DNA of 64,000 nt from RHKX01 sp963743875 (GCA_963743875.1 CAVURM010000001.1:868001-932000), one strand, 5' to 3'. Shown: positions 8,719 through 18,192, counted from the first letter of the stretch. Made by a program: numbers and translations. The notes: generated by a model not told the origin, from the letters alone.

Positions 8719-9303
8719 CTATCGGTTCTCGATTACCCGATCGACGATGTTGTACTCGACCGCCTCCTCGGCGCTCATGAAGTAGTCACGCTCGGTGTCG
8801 CGCTTGACCCGCTCGATGTCCTGGCCGGTGTGCTTGGCGATGATCTCGTCGAGCCGGCGACGAATGTCGATGATCTCGCGAGCATGGATCTCGATGTCGG
8901 TCGCCTGACCCTGGAATCCGCCGGAGACCTGATGAATCAGGATCTTCGAGTTGGGTGTCGCCATGCGCTTGCCGGGGGCGCCGCCGCCGAGCAGCAACGC
9001 TCCCATGCTCATCGCGATGCCGACGCAGATCGTCTGCACGTCGGGCTTGATGTACTGCATCGTGTCGTAGATCGCGAGGCCTGCGTAGACCGATCCGCCC
9101 GGCGAGTTGATGTACATCGAGATGTCCTTGTCGGGATCCTCCGACTCGAGGTGGATCAACTGAGCGACGATCAGGTTCGCGATGTCGTCGGTCACCGGGG
9201 TGCCGAGGAAGATGATGCGCTCGTTGAGGAGGCGGGAGTAGATGTCGAACGCTCGCTCGCCTCGCGAGGTCTGTTCGACCACCATTGGAACCATTGGACT
9301 CAT
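8719..9303 (-). CDS. clpP: ATP-dependent Clp protease proteolytic subunit
   Basis: Serine peptidase of family S14 that forms the barrel chamber of the Clp protease. The catalytic triad is visible: S99 in GIAMSMGALL, H124 in ILIHQ and D173 in TERDYF. The length of 194 is normal. It lies between trigger factor and clpX as in many bacteria, but with extra genes inserted. A TAGACT box ends 9 bases before the ATG, which suggests a short-leader or leaderless transcript. No second clpP is present in this window, although actinobacteria often have two. Confidence 0.98.
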   Translation of the reverse strand: MSPMVPMVVEQTSRGERAFDIYSRLLNERIIFLGTPVTDDIANLIVAQLIHLESEDPDKDISMYINSPGGSVYAGLAIYDTMQYIKPDVQTICVGIAMSMGALLLGGGAPGKRMATPNSKILIHQVSGGFQGQATDIEIHAREIIDIRRRLDEIIAKHTGQDIERVKRDTERDYFMSAEEAVEYNIVDRVIENR

Positions 9304-9350
9304 CGGCGCGGCAGTCTATAGAAGCGCCGACCCGGGTCCGCCAGGGCCTT

Positions 9351-9848
9351 CTATGCAGAGGCGCCGGCCGGCGTGCTCATGAACTGATCGAGCCGGGCTC
9401 CGGCCTTTGCCCTCACCTTGGAGCGGACGATCGGCGTCCACCCGAGCAGCAATCCGACCGTCCCCAGTGCCTGACGAGACCAGGCGTGGAAGTCGAAGTC
9501 GTCGTGGTGTTCGACGATCTCCCCGTCCTCGAAGCGGAAGGTCGCGTGAATGTCGTTGACGACAGGACGACCCGTCTCCGAGAACGTGTAGTGAGCACGC
9601 CAATGGGCCGAACCGGTGGTCGCATCGGCGTCGTGTTCGAGCAACTCGATGCGCACGTCCCCGGGCGCCCCGGTCAACATCCGCCACATTCCACCCGCAT
9701 CGGGACCGCTGAGATCCGGGAAGACCGGGTCGGAGAAATGGATCTCGGACGAGTAACACGATGCCATCGCATCCCCGTCACCGGCGCTGAACGCGTTGTA
9801 GAAGCGCTCGATCAGCGCCTTGTTCGCGGCGCCTTGTTCATCGGCCAT
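9351..9848 (-). CDS. SnoaL/NTF2-like small cyclase-fold protein
   Basis: The 165-residue protein matches the SnoaL-like polyketide-cyclase group of the NTF2 fold. It shows KALIERFYNAFSAGDGDAM at the first helix, the YSSEIHFSDP strand and a late DGEIVEHHDDFD strand, followed by a longer C-terminal helix. Family members isomerise, cyclise or simply bind small molecules; the substrate is unknown. It sits between clpP (47 bases downstream) and a secreted-protein gene, and does not obviously belong to the protease operon. Confidence 0.75.
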   Translation of the reverse strand: MADEQGAANKALIERFYNAFSAGDGDAMASCYSSEIHFSDPVFPDLSGPDAGGMWRMLTGAPGDVRIELLEHDADATTGSAHWRAHYTFSETGRPVVNDIHATFRFEDGEIVEHHDDFDFHAWSRQALGTVGLLLGWTPIVRSKVRAKAGARLDQFMSTPAGASA

Positions 9849-9926
9849 CAGCCCTGCCCCCGCTCGGTCTCGATCGTGTGAATCCTCACCAGGCAGCAGC
9901 TTATGCGATTGCTACGGTGACGCTCG

Positions 9927-9947
9927 TCGGACGGAGGGGTCGTCCGA
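9927..9947. promoter_or_regulatory. 7-base inverted repeat in divergent region
   Basis: TCGGACG and CGTCCGA flank GAGGGGT in the 200-base gap between the SnoaL-like gene (minus) and the secreted protein at 10,048 (plus). The arms are perfect. It could be an operator for either gene or a small hairpin; nothing else stands out in the gap. Confidence 0.35.
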
Positions 9948-10047
9948 GTGGACCCGTGAAAGCGCAACCGTGACTGCGTTCAGGAGTTAGGTCTAGGAAG
10001 GCAAAAAGCTCTACGGTCGGGTGCCGCCCGACCCCGAAGGGATATCC

Positions 10048-10473
10048 ATGAAGAAGTTTGCAGTTCTCGCGGCCGCCGTCGCCTCGCTGGCGTTCGCTGC
10101 CACCGCGCTCGCCGGGTCGAAGACGATCGCTCAGACCGGTCAGATCACCGGCGACAAGGCGACGTCGGTGAAGCTCCGGATCAAGGTCAAAAACGGCGAG
10201 GCGATCAAGGTCTCGGGCTTCGAGGCGAAGGAGGTCTTCACCCGCTGCGACGGTGAGGTGGTCCGATTCACCTATACGGCGCTCGACCCGCTTCCCGTGA
10301 TCGACGACGAGTTCAAGATCAAGCTGGTCGGCGGCGGCGGCGCGGTGATGAAGGTCCAGGGCAAGGTCAAGAACCACGGCAAGGCAACCACCGGCAGCCT
10401 GAAGACCAACAACTTCGACAACAACGGCGCCACCTGCAAGACGCCGAAGCAGAGGTTCAAGACCTCGAAGTAG
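10048..10473 (+). CDS. Small secreted two-cysteine protein, paralogue 2
   Basis: 141 residues with a clear signal peptide (MKKFAVLAAAVASLAFAATALAG, cleavage about residue 22). The mature lysine-rich part repeats the pattern of the proteins at 7,386 and 25,692: QTGQITGDKATSVKL, a KNGEAIKV strand, a first cysteine (FTRCDGE), a DEFKIKL strand, KATTGSLK and a last cysteine (GATCKT). The start was chosen at the ATG after GAAGGGATATCC, an adequate ribosome site. It converges with tig; the two stop codons lie in a small palindrome. Function unknown. Confidence 0.78.
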   Translation: MKKFAVLAAAVASLAFAATALAGSKTIAQTGQITGDKATSVKLRIKVKNGEAIKVSGFEAKEVFTRCDGEVVRFTYTALDPLPVIDDEFKIKLVGGGGAVMKVQGKVKNHGKATTGSLKTNNFDNNGATCKTPKQRFKTSK

Positions 10474-10481
10474 GCCTCGGC

Positions 10482-11882
10482 CTAGTCGTCGCCGGGGGTC
10501 CAGAGATCCCCGGCGGCGGCCTGACCCTCACCCTCGGGGGTCCAGAGCTTCTCTCGGGCCTCCTCCGGATCGGTCTCGACCGGCTTCGCCTCGTCGACGA
10601 TCAGGTCGGCGGCCTTCCGCATCGTGATCTCCTCGACGAGAAGGGCGTCCCGGCCCTCGGCGCGCAGGCGCTTGAGCAGCTTCTCGGGCTTGCCCTTCTC
10701 GCCGGCCGGCGGCGCCAGCGCCTCGAGCAGATCCTCCTCGGTCGCCTCCAGGCCCTCGGCCTCGGCGACCGCGGCGAGAACCGCCTCGCGCTTCAGACCC
10801 GCCTCGGCGTCGCCACGAGCGTCGGCGATCGCCTCGTCACGGTCCTTGCCCTGGATCTGCAGATACATCGCCGGGTCCATCCCGCGTGATTGCAGGGAAC
10901 GCTCGATCCGCTCCCAGATCTCGATCGCACGAGCCTGAGCGATCTCCTCGGGGATCTCGATCTCGGCACCGTCGACGGCGGCCTCGAGCGCCGCATCGCG
11001 GAACTGGTGGTCGACCTGGTGCTCCGCCGAGTGCAGCAGGCGCGCCTCGATGTCGGCGCGTAGCTCCTCGAGAGTGTCGAAGTCTGAGTTGTCGGCGGCG
11101 AAGTCGTCGTCGAGATCGGGCAGGCTCTTCTCGCGGACCTCCTTGACCTCGATCTCGAAGCTCGCCGGCTTGCCGGAGAGGTGCTCGGCGTGGTACTCGT
11201 CGGGGAAGGTCACCTCGACGGTGCGGGTCTCGCCCGCGGCCGCGCCGGTCAGTCCCTCGTTGAAGCCCTCGATCAGGGTGTCCGAGCCGAGTTCGAGCAG
11301 GAAGTCGGTCGCGGCGCCGCCCTCGAAGGGCTCGCCGTCGATCTCACCGGCGTAGTCGATCAGGATGAAGTCGCCGTCGCCGCTTGCGCGTTCGACCGTC
11401 TCGAGGCCGGCGAAGCTCTCGCGCATCCTCTCGATCTCGGCGTCGATCGCCTCCGCCGGCACCTCGGGATCGAGCTTGCCGACCTCGAGGCCCTTGTAGT
11501 CGCCGAGCTTGGCCGTGGGACGCACGCCGACCTCGATCGTGAACTCCAGCGGGTCGCCCTCGCTCGGGCGGATCCGGCATGTCGAGCTTGGGATCGCCGA
11601 CCGGCGTCGACTCCGGAATGGATCATCGCCCGCTCGTACCACTCGGGCAGCCCCTCGCGGAGCGCCTCCTCCATGACCGCCTCGCGTCCGATCCTCTGGA
11701 GGACGAGCTGCGGCGGAACCTTGCCCTTGCGAAAGCCCGGGCAGCTTCATCTCGCCGGCGAAGGTGCGGGCGGCGGCCTGGAGCCGCTTGTCGAGCTCGC
11801 TGGCGGGCACCGTCGCGGCGATCTTCACCTTCGACTCGGGCAGGTCTGTGACCTCGGTCTGGACTTCGAACTGAGCTGGCAT
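10482..11882 (-). CDS. tig: Trigger factor (three compensating single-base insertions)
   Basis: Ribosome-associated chaperone and peptidyl-prolyl isomerase. Visible are the ribosome-binding N-domain start, the FKBP-like core (GDGDFILIDYAGEIDGEPFE) and the long helical C-domain. Between about 11,575 and 11,745 the frame is wrong. In the other frames it reads FRKGKVPPQLVLQRIG, VMEEALREGLPEWYERA and TPVGDPKLDMPDP, exactly as expected for this family. Three extra bases (near 11,742, 11,622 and 11,577) restore the frame, so the stretch is garbled but the ends agree. About 465 residues when corrected. The C-terminal tail carries two LWTPxG repeats. Confidence 0.92.
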   Translation of the reverse strand: MPAQFEVQTEVTDLPESKVKIAATVPASELDKRLQAAARTFAGEMKLPGLSQGQGSAAARPPEDRTRGGHGGGAPRGAARVVRAGDDPFRSRRRSAIPSSTCRIRPSEGDPLEFTIEVGVRPTAKLGDYKGLEVGKLDPEVPAEAIDAEIERMRESFAGLETVERASGDGDFILIDYAGEIDGEPFEGGAATDFLLELGSDTLIEGFNEGLTGAAAGETRTVEVTFPDEYHAEHLSGKPASFEIEVKEVREKSLPDLDDDFAADNSDFDTLEELRADIEARLLHSAEHQVDHQFRDAALEAAVDGAEIEIPEEIAQARAIEIWERIERSLQSRGMDPAMYLQIQGKDRDEAIADARGDAEAGLKREAVLAAVAEAEGLEATEEDLLEALAPPAGEKGKPEKLLKRLRAEGRDALLVEEITMRKAADLIVDEAKPVETDPEEAREKLWTPEGEGQAAAGDLWTPGDD

Positions 11883-11929
11883 GGGGCGGGAACCTTAGAG
11901 ACTGCCCTGAGGCTCTACCGTTCAGCCCC

Positions 11930-13221
11930 ATGGAGCCCTCAGACATTCACGGCGCCGACCCCGGCCGGGTCGCTCTCGGCACCTGGAGCGGCGGGCTGTT
12001 CATGGGCTTCGGGGTGAAGGTCGAGGAGGCCCGGCTCGAGGCGTTGCTGAAGCCGGGCGACGGCATCTCGACCGTGATCACCGCCGACACCTACGGACAG
12101 GGTGAGGCGGACCGGCTCCTGGGCCGCTCGCTGGCCGGGGTCCCGCGGGGCGAATTCAGTCTCGTCGGCGCCGTCGGCCACGACTTCTACGAGGGCGAGC
12201 GCGACGGGCCCAAGGGCTTCCCCCGATTCACCGACCCGCGGATCCGCGGGCGCCGACCGCTACGCCGACTACCTGCGGATGGCGACCGAGCGGAGCCTCG
12301 AGCGCCTCGGCTGCGATCGCTTCGACGCTCCTGCTGCTCCACAACCCCGACCGCACCGGATACACCTCCGAGGTCGTATGGGACGGGATGGCCGCGCTGC
12401 GCGAGGCGGGGCTCGCCACCACGATCGGCGTCGCCCCCGGACCCGCCAACGGTTTCACCCTCGACCTGCTGGATTGCTTCGAGCGATTCGGCGACCGGAT
12501 CGACTGGGCGATGGTGATCCTCAACCCCCTCGAGCCCTGGCCGGGTGAGTTCATCCTCGACGCGGCCGCCCAGAACGGGATCGGCGTGATCACCCGGGTC
12601 GTCGACTACGGCGGGTTGTTCTGGGGCGACGTAAGCCGGATCGACGACTTCCCACCCCACGACCACCGGCGCTTCCGTCCCGAGGGCTGGATCAAGGCCG
12701 GCCTCGCGAAGCTCGATTCACTGCGTCCGATCGCCGAGCGACACGGGCTGACAACGATTCAGCTCGCCTGCCAGTGGAACCTCGCCCACCCCGCCGTTCG
12801 GTGCGTCGTACCGACGCTTGTCCAGGAGGCGGGCCCCGACGCCCGGCCGATCGAGGACAAGCGCGCCGAGCTGGCCGCACTCCCGGCGCAGGTGCTGACC
12901 GAAGCGGAGGTCGACGAGATCCGCCGGATCGGCGACAACTCCGGCTCGATGGCCCTGAAGGGCGCCAGCCCCGAGCACGAGGGTGAGATCCGCCCCGATC
13001 AGTGGCCGGTCAGCCCCGAGCTGGCGGCGGCGGGCGTCCGTTGGGGCATCGACCCCGAGCCGCGATCTGATCAAGCTCCCCGCTCCGGCATGAGCGGCCT
13101 CGATCGGGCCCGGGCGAGGTTCGTATCGGGGCCCGTCGGCCGCGGCGCGGCCTTCGCCACCGACCTCACCGTCGCCCTCGTCCAGGGCATGAGAAACAAG
13201 CTCCGCAACTCAAGGTCGTGA
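11930..13221 (+). CDS. Aldo/keto reductase family protein (two frameshifts)
   Basis: NAD(P)-dependent oxidoreductase of the aldo/keto reductase barrel. Segments appear in three successive frames: ALGTWSGGLFMGFG and TVITADTYGQGEADRLLGRS first, then DRYADYLRMATERSLERLG from about 12,245, then LLLHNPDRTGYTSEVVWDGM onward from about 12,327. One extra base at each junction explains both shifts. The final part includes QLACQWNLAHPAVRCVVPT, the typical cofactor-binding end of the barrel. About 429 residues once corrected, longer than usual because of a C-terminal extension. The substrate is unknown. A TACCGT box precedes the ATG by 8 bases. Confidence 0.8.
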
Positions 13222-13259
13222 CGCGCAGTCGAGCAGCCCGGAGGGCTGCGAGTCGCGCG
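13222..13259. terminator. Bidirectional hairpin between convergent genes
   Basis: GCAGCCC-GGA-GGGCTGC forms a strong stem, extended by imperfect CGCGCAGTCG and CGACTCGCGCG-like arms. It fills the gap between the aldo/keto reductase (plus) and the spermidine-synthase-like gene (minus). It is well placed to stop both transcripts. Confidence 0.65.
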
Positions 13260-13264
13260 GTTGT

Positions 13265-14756
13265 CTACTGATCGCCGGCGTAGCCGAGGATCGACTTGTC
13301 GATCAGCCACTCGACCGGAGCCTTGTCGTCGGTGTAGACGGGGCCACCGGTGAGCATCGGGCCGATCCGCTGCGACGACACGGCCGCGAGGTTCTTGAGG
13401 TCGTCGGGGAGCTCGCCGATTGCCGCCAGCAGGCGCTCCTTGGAGGCCGGCTCCGCCGTTCCCAGCAACAACGTGTTGGCGCTCTCGAGCGGATCGCGGA
13501 TCACGGTCGGAAACACCTCAGCCATCGTCGCGGCCACGGCCTGCTCGAGATCGTCGTTGCCCTCGGGATGACCGACGTTGACGACGACCACCCCGCCCGG
13601 TGCGAGCCGATCGCGAACGAGCTCGAAGAACTCCGTGGTCGCCAGGTAGAACGGGATGTAGGGCTGGCGGTAGGCGTCGACGACGATCACGTCGTAGTTG
13701 CCGTCGGATTGGCGCAGCCACGGCCGCGCATCGTCGGTATAGGTGTGGAGGTCGGGACCGGTGAGGTCGAAGTACTCGCGGCCGATGTCGGTCAACTCGC
13801 CGTCGATCTCGACTGCGTCGACCCGCGCCTCAGGGAAGTAGTGGCCGTACATGCGCGCCGCGGTGCCGGCCGCGTTGCCGAGGATCGCGACGCGCTTGGG
13901 TGCCTCCTCGAGGGCCGCGAACGGTAGAACGATGAGACCGTCCCAGTATCTGCCGGTCAGGTAGGACCCGGGCTTGTAGAGCGAGTGGATCGCCTGGCCC
14001 TCGTTGAGCTGGAGGATCCGATCGCCGTCCGGCTCCTCGACGACCTGTGACGTACTGCGACTCGGTGTCGGTCTCGTAGATCACCTCGCCGGAGTCGGAC
14101 GGCTTCACCGTTCCGACGGGGATCAGTAGTGCTGCGGCGATCAACGCGGCCGCCGGTGCAAACCGCAATCCGAGCCCCGCTACCGCCGTGGCTCCGATCA
14201 ACAGGGCGAAGACGAGAAACGTCCGCTGCGTCCCGACGAACGGGATCAGAACGAGCGCCGAGACCATCGTTCCGGTCAGCGAACCCGCGGTCGAGACGGC
14301 GTAGAGGCGACCCGAGATCCGTCCGGCGTGCTCGACGTCCGGCACTGCCAGGCGCAGCGCATACGGGGACGCGGCGCCGAGCAGCATCACCGGGACCGCG
14401 ACCAATGCCAGGACGGCGAAGAGGGAACCCGCGAACGCCCCCGCCGAGATCGAGTCGAGGGCATCGACGGAGATGTCGAAGAACGGGCGGGCCACGAACG
14501 GCACGACCGCCAGCAGGATCGCCGCCGCCAGGACCAGCCTGCAGAGACCCTTCAGGGAGGGATCGCGATCGGCCAGGCGTCCGCCGAACCAGTAGCCGAT
14601 CGAGAGCGCGACCAGGACCACGCCGATCGTGTTGGCCCAGACGATCGTCGAAGCGCCGAAGAACGGCGCCATCAGGCGCGCGACCGCGATCTCGGCGCCA
14701 AGCGACCCGGTGCCGACCACGAAGACCAGCACGTAGAGGTAACGGACCTGGCTCAA
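13265..14756 (-). CDS. Membrane-fused spermidine-synthase-like protein (one frameshift)
   Basis: The N-terminal half (about 230 residues) has several hydrophobic helices, beginning YLYVLVFVVGTGSLGAEIAV. The C-terminal half is a Rossmann-fold methyltransferase-like domain of the spermidine synthase family: VAILGNAAGTAARMYGHYFP, VDAVEIDGELTDIGREYF, NYDVIVVDAYRQPYIPFYL. The halves are in different frames; one extra A near 14,050 accounts for it. Fused proteins of this kind are widespread, and most have no proven aminopropyltransferase activity. Its start overlaps the stop of the CtaG-like gene by 4 bases, so the two are translationally coupled. About 496 residues. Confidence 0.82.
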
Positions 14757-15673
14757 GCGGGACCGCTCAACTCCGAACGCGTTGAGCCCGACTCGATTCG
14801 CTCCCGCAGCCGCTCACCCTGGCCGGCGCTGACAGCACGCTCGGCCCGCTTCGGATCCAGCTCCACTCCGCGCTCCAGAGCGAGATCGATGAGCTCCTGC
14901 CGCTCGGTGTCCTGACGGGCCCAGCGCAGGACCAGCCAGCTCAGGACGGCGATCGTGATCACCGTGCTCTCGGCCATCATCACCACCCCGGCGGTGCCCT
15001 GGTCGGCCAGCCCGGAGATGCCGTGCTCAGCCTCCCCGGAGGCATAGCGGACGTAGATCACCGAGCTCGACCACATCAGCACGTTGGCCAGGACCGCCCC
15101 GATCAGGCGGACCGCGAAGACGAACCCGGCACTGGCGCCGCCCGTGAACCAGCTCGGCTTCGGCAGCGGTCCGAGCAGCGACATCCAGAAGGCGACGCCG
15201 GCGAAGAAGAAGCAGAGATGTTGGGCGGCGTGGACCAGGTTGCTGTCGAAGGTCGCGGCCTCGTAGAGGGCTGGGATGTGCCAGGTGTAGAGCAGGATCG
15301 CCCAGGCCGCGAGGGCGAAGATCGGGTTCGCCAGATGGCGCATCCAGCGAAAGCCGCGCAGCGCCAGCAACGGCTGCATCAACGGTCCGGTCAGGCCCAG
15401 GACGAAGAAGAGCGCCGCCACGTCCATGATCAGCAGGTGCTGGATCATGTGGGCGGTCAGGAGCTCGTCGGAGAGGTCGTCGAGCGGCGACACGTAGGCG
15501 ACCGCAAGCACCGCAAGGCCGACCCCGAAGAACGCCTGCCGCCAGCGGGGAACCGGCCGGCCCTGATCGCCGAGGCGGATCATGCGGATCGCGTAAGCCA
15601 CCGCAATCACCATTAGCGAGAGCGGCGGCAACCACTCGGCGAGGACCGAATCGAGGTCGGCGACGGGAATCAT
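14753..15673 (-). CDS. CtaG-type cytochrome c oxidase assembly membrane protein
   Basis: 306 residues with about seven hydrophobic helices, matching the caa3-type CtaG family that assists copper insertion into or assembly of cytochrome c oxidase. Conserved features visible are SDELLTAHMIQHLLIMDVAA, the YTWHIPALYEAA loop with its histidine, and NLVHAAQHLCFFFAG. The C-terminal tail is charged and cytoplasmic. It overlaps the spermidine-synthase-like gene by ATGA. Other oxidase genes are not in this window. Confidence 0.88.
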   Translation of the reverse strand: MIPVADLDSVLAEWLPPLSLMVIAVAYAIRMIRLGDQGRPVPRWRQAFFGVGLAVLAVAYVSPLDDLSDELLTAHMIQHLLIMDVAALFFVLGLTGPLMQPLLALRGFRWMRHLANPIFALAAWAILLYTWHIPALYEAATFDSNLVHAAQHLCFFFAGVAFWMSLLGPLPKPSWFTGGASAGFVFAVRLIGAVLANVLMWSSSVIYVRYASGEAEHGISGLADQGTAGVVMMAESTVITIAVLSWLVLRWARQDTERQELIDLALERGVELDPKRAERAVSAGQGERLRERIESGSTRSELSGPA

Positions 15674-15734
15674 GCCCGGGTCAGGCTAGATGATCGATTC
15701 CACGGCCCTCAAGGGAGGAGAATCGAGGCCGATC

Positions 15735-17006
15735 ATGTTGGAGATGCGATTTGCAGTGAGGAGATCCGGCGGAATCCTGGCGGCCGCGCTGGCGACGGCG
15801 GGCGCGCTCGCCCTCCCGGCAATTGCCGAAGCCGCGAGGTTGCGCCCGGTCTCCGACCTCCGGGTGGCCTCGGTCGGCACAGAATCGATCGACCTCCGCT
15901 GGAAGGACCGCTCCAGGGGCGAGAGCGCCTACGAGATCCAGACCCGCGAGGGCGGCGAGTGGAACTCCGGCAGGGCCCGGCGAGGCTCGACCCGTGCCAC
16001 GGCGACCGGCCTCGGTCGAGGAACCGTCTACGTGTTGCGCGTCCGCGCATGCAAGCGCAAGCGCTGCGCCCCCTGGGGAGCGGCCGTCGAGACGGCGACC
16101 CTGCTCGCACCGATCAACGGGCCCCATCCCGACCCCGAATGCGCGACCTTTCCGGCGAGCGACGAGTTCAACCGCGACATCTCGGGCGCACCTCTGGCCG
16201 CCAACTCCGACCAGATCATCGACCAGATCAATGCCGACGGGGGCAACGAGCTGCACCCCGACTTCGGCTCCAATCCGAGCTACGGGATTCCGTACGTCGT
16301 CGTCCCGCCCGCGCAGCCGACGGTCCCGATCGGATTCCGCGCATACGGGGACGAGAGCGACCCGGGGCCCTATCCCGTCCCGCCGGGGGCGCCGGTAGAG
16401 GGCGGGAGCCGGGCCGACGGCGATCGACACGTCCTCGTCGTCCGTCGCCCCGGGGAGCCCGGCGGCTCCTGTGATCTGTTCGAGCTCTACCGGGCCTTCG
16501 AGAAGGGCGGTGCGAACAACCGCTGGCAGGCCGACTCCGGCGCCGTCTACGACCTCGGCTTCCCCCTCGCCGGACAGCGACCGGACGGCTGGACCTCAGC
16601 CGATGCCGCCGGCCTACCGATCTATCCCGGACTCGTCACCTACGAAGAGGTCCAGTCCGGGGTCATCGACCACGCGATCCGGATCACCTTCGACGAGACC
16701 CGCAAGGGCTACATCGGCCCCGCCACCCATCACGCTTCCGACTCCTGCAACGCCGATCGTCCACCGATGGGCCTGCGGCTGCGGCTCAAGGACCAGTACG
16801 ACCTCTCCGGGTTCAGCGGCGACGCGAGAGTGGTCGCCATAGCGCTGAAGCGATACGGGGTGATCAACGCCGATAACGGGTCCAACTGGTACATCTCCGG
16901 CTCCACCGATCGGCGCTGGAACGACGACAACCTCAATCAGCTCAAGGCCATCCCGGGTGGCGCATTCGAGGTCGTCGAGCCCGGACCTGAAACCACTCCC
17001 TGCTAG
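15735..17006 (+). CDS. Secreted protein with N-terminal fibronectin type III domain
   Basis: About 423 residues. A signal peptide (about residues 5-33, ALPAIAEA) precedes a fibronectin III domain at about 35-115 (RPVSDLRVASVGTESIDLRW ... YVLRVRACKRKRC). A larger domain of about 300 residues follows and I do not recognise it: it is rich in Asp, Gly and Pro, has six or more cysteines and includes a WYISGSTDRRWND end. Extracellular location is clear; function is not. The ATG at 15,735 was chosen because it lies after AAGGGAGGAG; 15,690 and 15,744 are alternatives. It converges on ogt with a 4-base overlap. Confidence 0.7.
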   Translation: MLEMRFAVRRSGGILAAALATAGALALPAIAEAARLRPVSDLRVASVGTESIDLRWKDRSRGESAYEIQTREGGEWNSGRARRGSTRATATGLGRGTVYVLRVRACKRKRCAPWGAAVETATLLAPINGPHPDPECATFPASDEFNRDISGAPLAANSDQIIDQINADGGNELHPDFGSNPSYGIPYVVVPPAQPTVPIGFRAYGDESDPGPYPVPPGAPVEGGSRADGDRHVLVVRRPGEPGGSCDLFELYRAFEKGGANNRWQADSGAVYDLGFPLAGQRPDGWTSADAAGLPIYPGLVTYEEVQSGVIDHAIRITFDETRKGYIGPATHHASDSCNADRPPMGLRLRLKDQYDLSGFSGDARVVAIALKRYGVINADNGSNWYISGSTDRRWNDDNLNQLKAIPGGAFEVVEPGPETTPC

Positions 17007-17617
17007 CCCAGCGCACCCTCGAGCTTCAGCAACTCGCGCTTGACGTCCAGGCCGCCGCCGTAGCCGCCCAGGCCGCCGCCGCTGCGGAGCACCCGATGAC
17101 AGGGGACCACGATCGGGATCGGGTTGGCGCCGAGAGCGCTGCCCGCCGCGCGGAATGCCCTCGGACTGCCGGCGCTCACCGCCATCTCGCCGTAGGTGCG
17201 GGTCTCACCGAACGGGATCAGCGCCGTTTGCTTGAGCACCTCCCGGACGAAGCCCGAGGTGAGCTGCCAGTCGACGGCGACGTCGAAGTTCCGGCGGCTG
17301 CCGAGGAAGTACTCGTCGAGCTCGCGTCGTAGGGGGTCGAGATCGCCGGGCGCCTCGACGATCCGCGGCGAGATCCGCTCGGCGAGTGCCTCGAGCTGAG
17401 CATCCACCGGCCGGTTCGGGTAACCGAGGTGAACCAATCCCTGGGGGGTACTGACGGCCAACAGGTCGCCGAGCGGGGACTCGATCTCGGCATAGGCGAG
17501 ATCGAGCAATCCCTCCTCGCGAGCACGGTCACCGATCGCAGCGCTGAGCGCGTCGAGGTCGACCCGCCCTCCGGTTGCGGCCTTCGCCGCCCGCTTCAGT
17601 TCCATTTCCGTGCTCAT
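17003..17617 (-). CDS. ogt: Methylated-DNA-protein cysteine methyltransferase
   Basis: Suicide repair protein that takes alkyl groups from O6-alkylguanine onto a cysteine. The acceptor is C173 in PIVVPCHRVL, and the DNA-reading helix TRTYGEMAVSAGSPRAFRAAGSA precedes it in the standard order. The N-terminal domain is present (204 residues). Its ATG overlaps the stop of the upstream ECF sigma factor by 4 bases, so the pair is translationally coupled and probably responds to the same signal. Confidence 0.95.
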   Translation of the reverse strand: MSTEMELKRAAKAATGGRVDLDALSAAIGDRAREEGLLDLAYAEIESPLGDLLAVSTPQGLVHLGYPNRPVDAQLEALAERISPRIVEAPGDLDPLRRELDEYFLGSRRNFDVAVDWQLTSGFVREVLKQTALIPFGETRTYGEMAVSAGSPRAFRAAGSALGANPIPIVVPCHRVLRSGGGLGGYGGGLDVKRELLKLEGALG

Positions 17618-18135
17618 CTCAATACCTCGCCTTCCGTTGCCGTCGCGTATCGGTCTCGCAATCTGCTGACGCCCTCGTGGACGCTACGGCGCGCCGCCGC
17701 CTCGGTGCAGCCGATCGCCTCACCGACCTCCCGGTAGCGGAAATCGAGGGCGAAGCGCAGGACGATTGCCGCCCGTTGTTTGGGTGGCAGCTCCGCGACC
17801 GCCGCCCAGAGCGCCTCGCCGTCGAACGCACTCTCCTCAGGGCTGGACGATGAAGCTGCAATCTCGTCGGGCTCGGCCAAAGGACCCGGCCTACGCGAGG
17901 ACGCGCGGTATTCGTCGATCGCCTTGCGGCGGGCGATCGTCAACAACCAGGCCCTCGGGTTGGCACCGTCGAATGACGGATACGCCCGCATCGCCGCGAC
18001 GAACGTCTCCTGGATCGCATCGTCGACGTCGTGAGGTGGAAGCATCCCGCGGAGGAAGCCGGCGACGGTGTTCGCGTTCGCGTCGATCAGCCTCTGGAAT
18101 GGGACGAGTGTCTGCTGCGGCTTTGCCATCTGCAT
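17614..18135 (-). CDS. ECF-type RNA polymerase sigma factor
   Basis: 173 residues with sigma region 2 (LPPHDVDDAIQETFVAAMRA, then NPRAWLLTIARRKAIDEYR) and region 4 (LPPKQRAAIVLRFALDFRY, then GCTEAAARRSVHEGVSRLRD). This is the two-domain layout of extracytoplasmic-function sigma factors. No anti-sigma gene is adjacent. The coupled downstream gene is ogt, which suggests control of alkylation repair or autoregulation. The start is the ATG giving MQMAKPQQ; a second ATG two codons later is equally possible. The frame is open far upstream but that part looks non-coding. Confidence 0.88.
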   Translation of the reverse strand: MQMAKPQQTLVPFQRLIDANANTVAGFLRGMLPPHDVDDAIQETFVAAMRAYPSFDGANPRAWLLTIARRKAIDEYRASSRRPGPLAEPDEIAASSSSPEESAFDGEALWAAVAELPPKQRAAIVLRFALDFRYREVGEAIGCTEAAARRSVHEGVSRLRDRYATATEGEVLR

Positions 18136-18149
18136 CAATGCTTTCAACG

Positions 18150-18170
18150 TCACGGGTTGCGTTTTCGTGA
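18150..18170. promoter_or_regulatory. Candidate operator between sigma factor and sugar kinase genes
   Basis: TCACG and CGTGA are separated by 11 bases in the 57-base divergent gap. The arms are exact but short. The gap also holds TAGCTT at 18,181, a plausible -10 box for the kinase gene. Confidence 0.3.
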
Positions 18171-18192
18171 GATCAACGGATAGCTTCGTCCT

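Noticed and set aside
10471..10484. Palindrome TAGGCC-TC-GGCCTA at the convergent stops of the secreted protein and tig
   Set aside because: It consists mainly of the two stop codons and their neighbours; the loop is two bases and no longer stem forms, so I do not call it a terminator.
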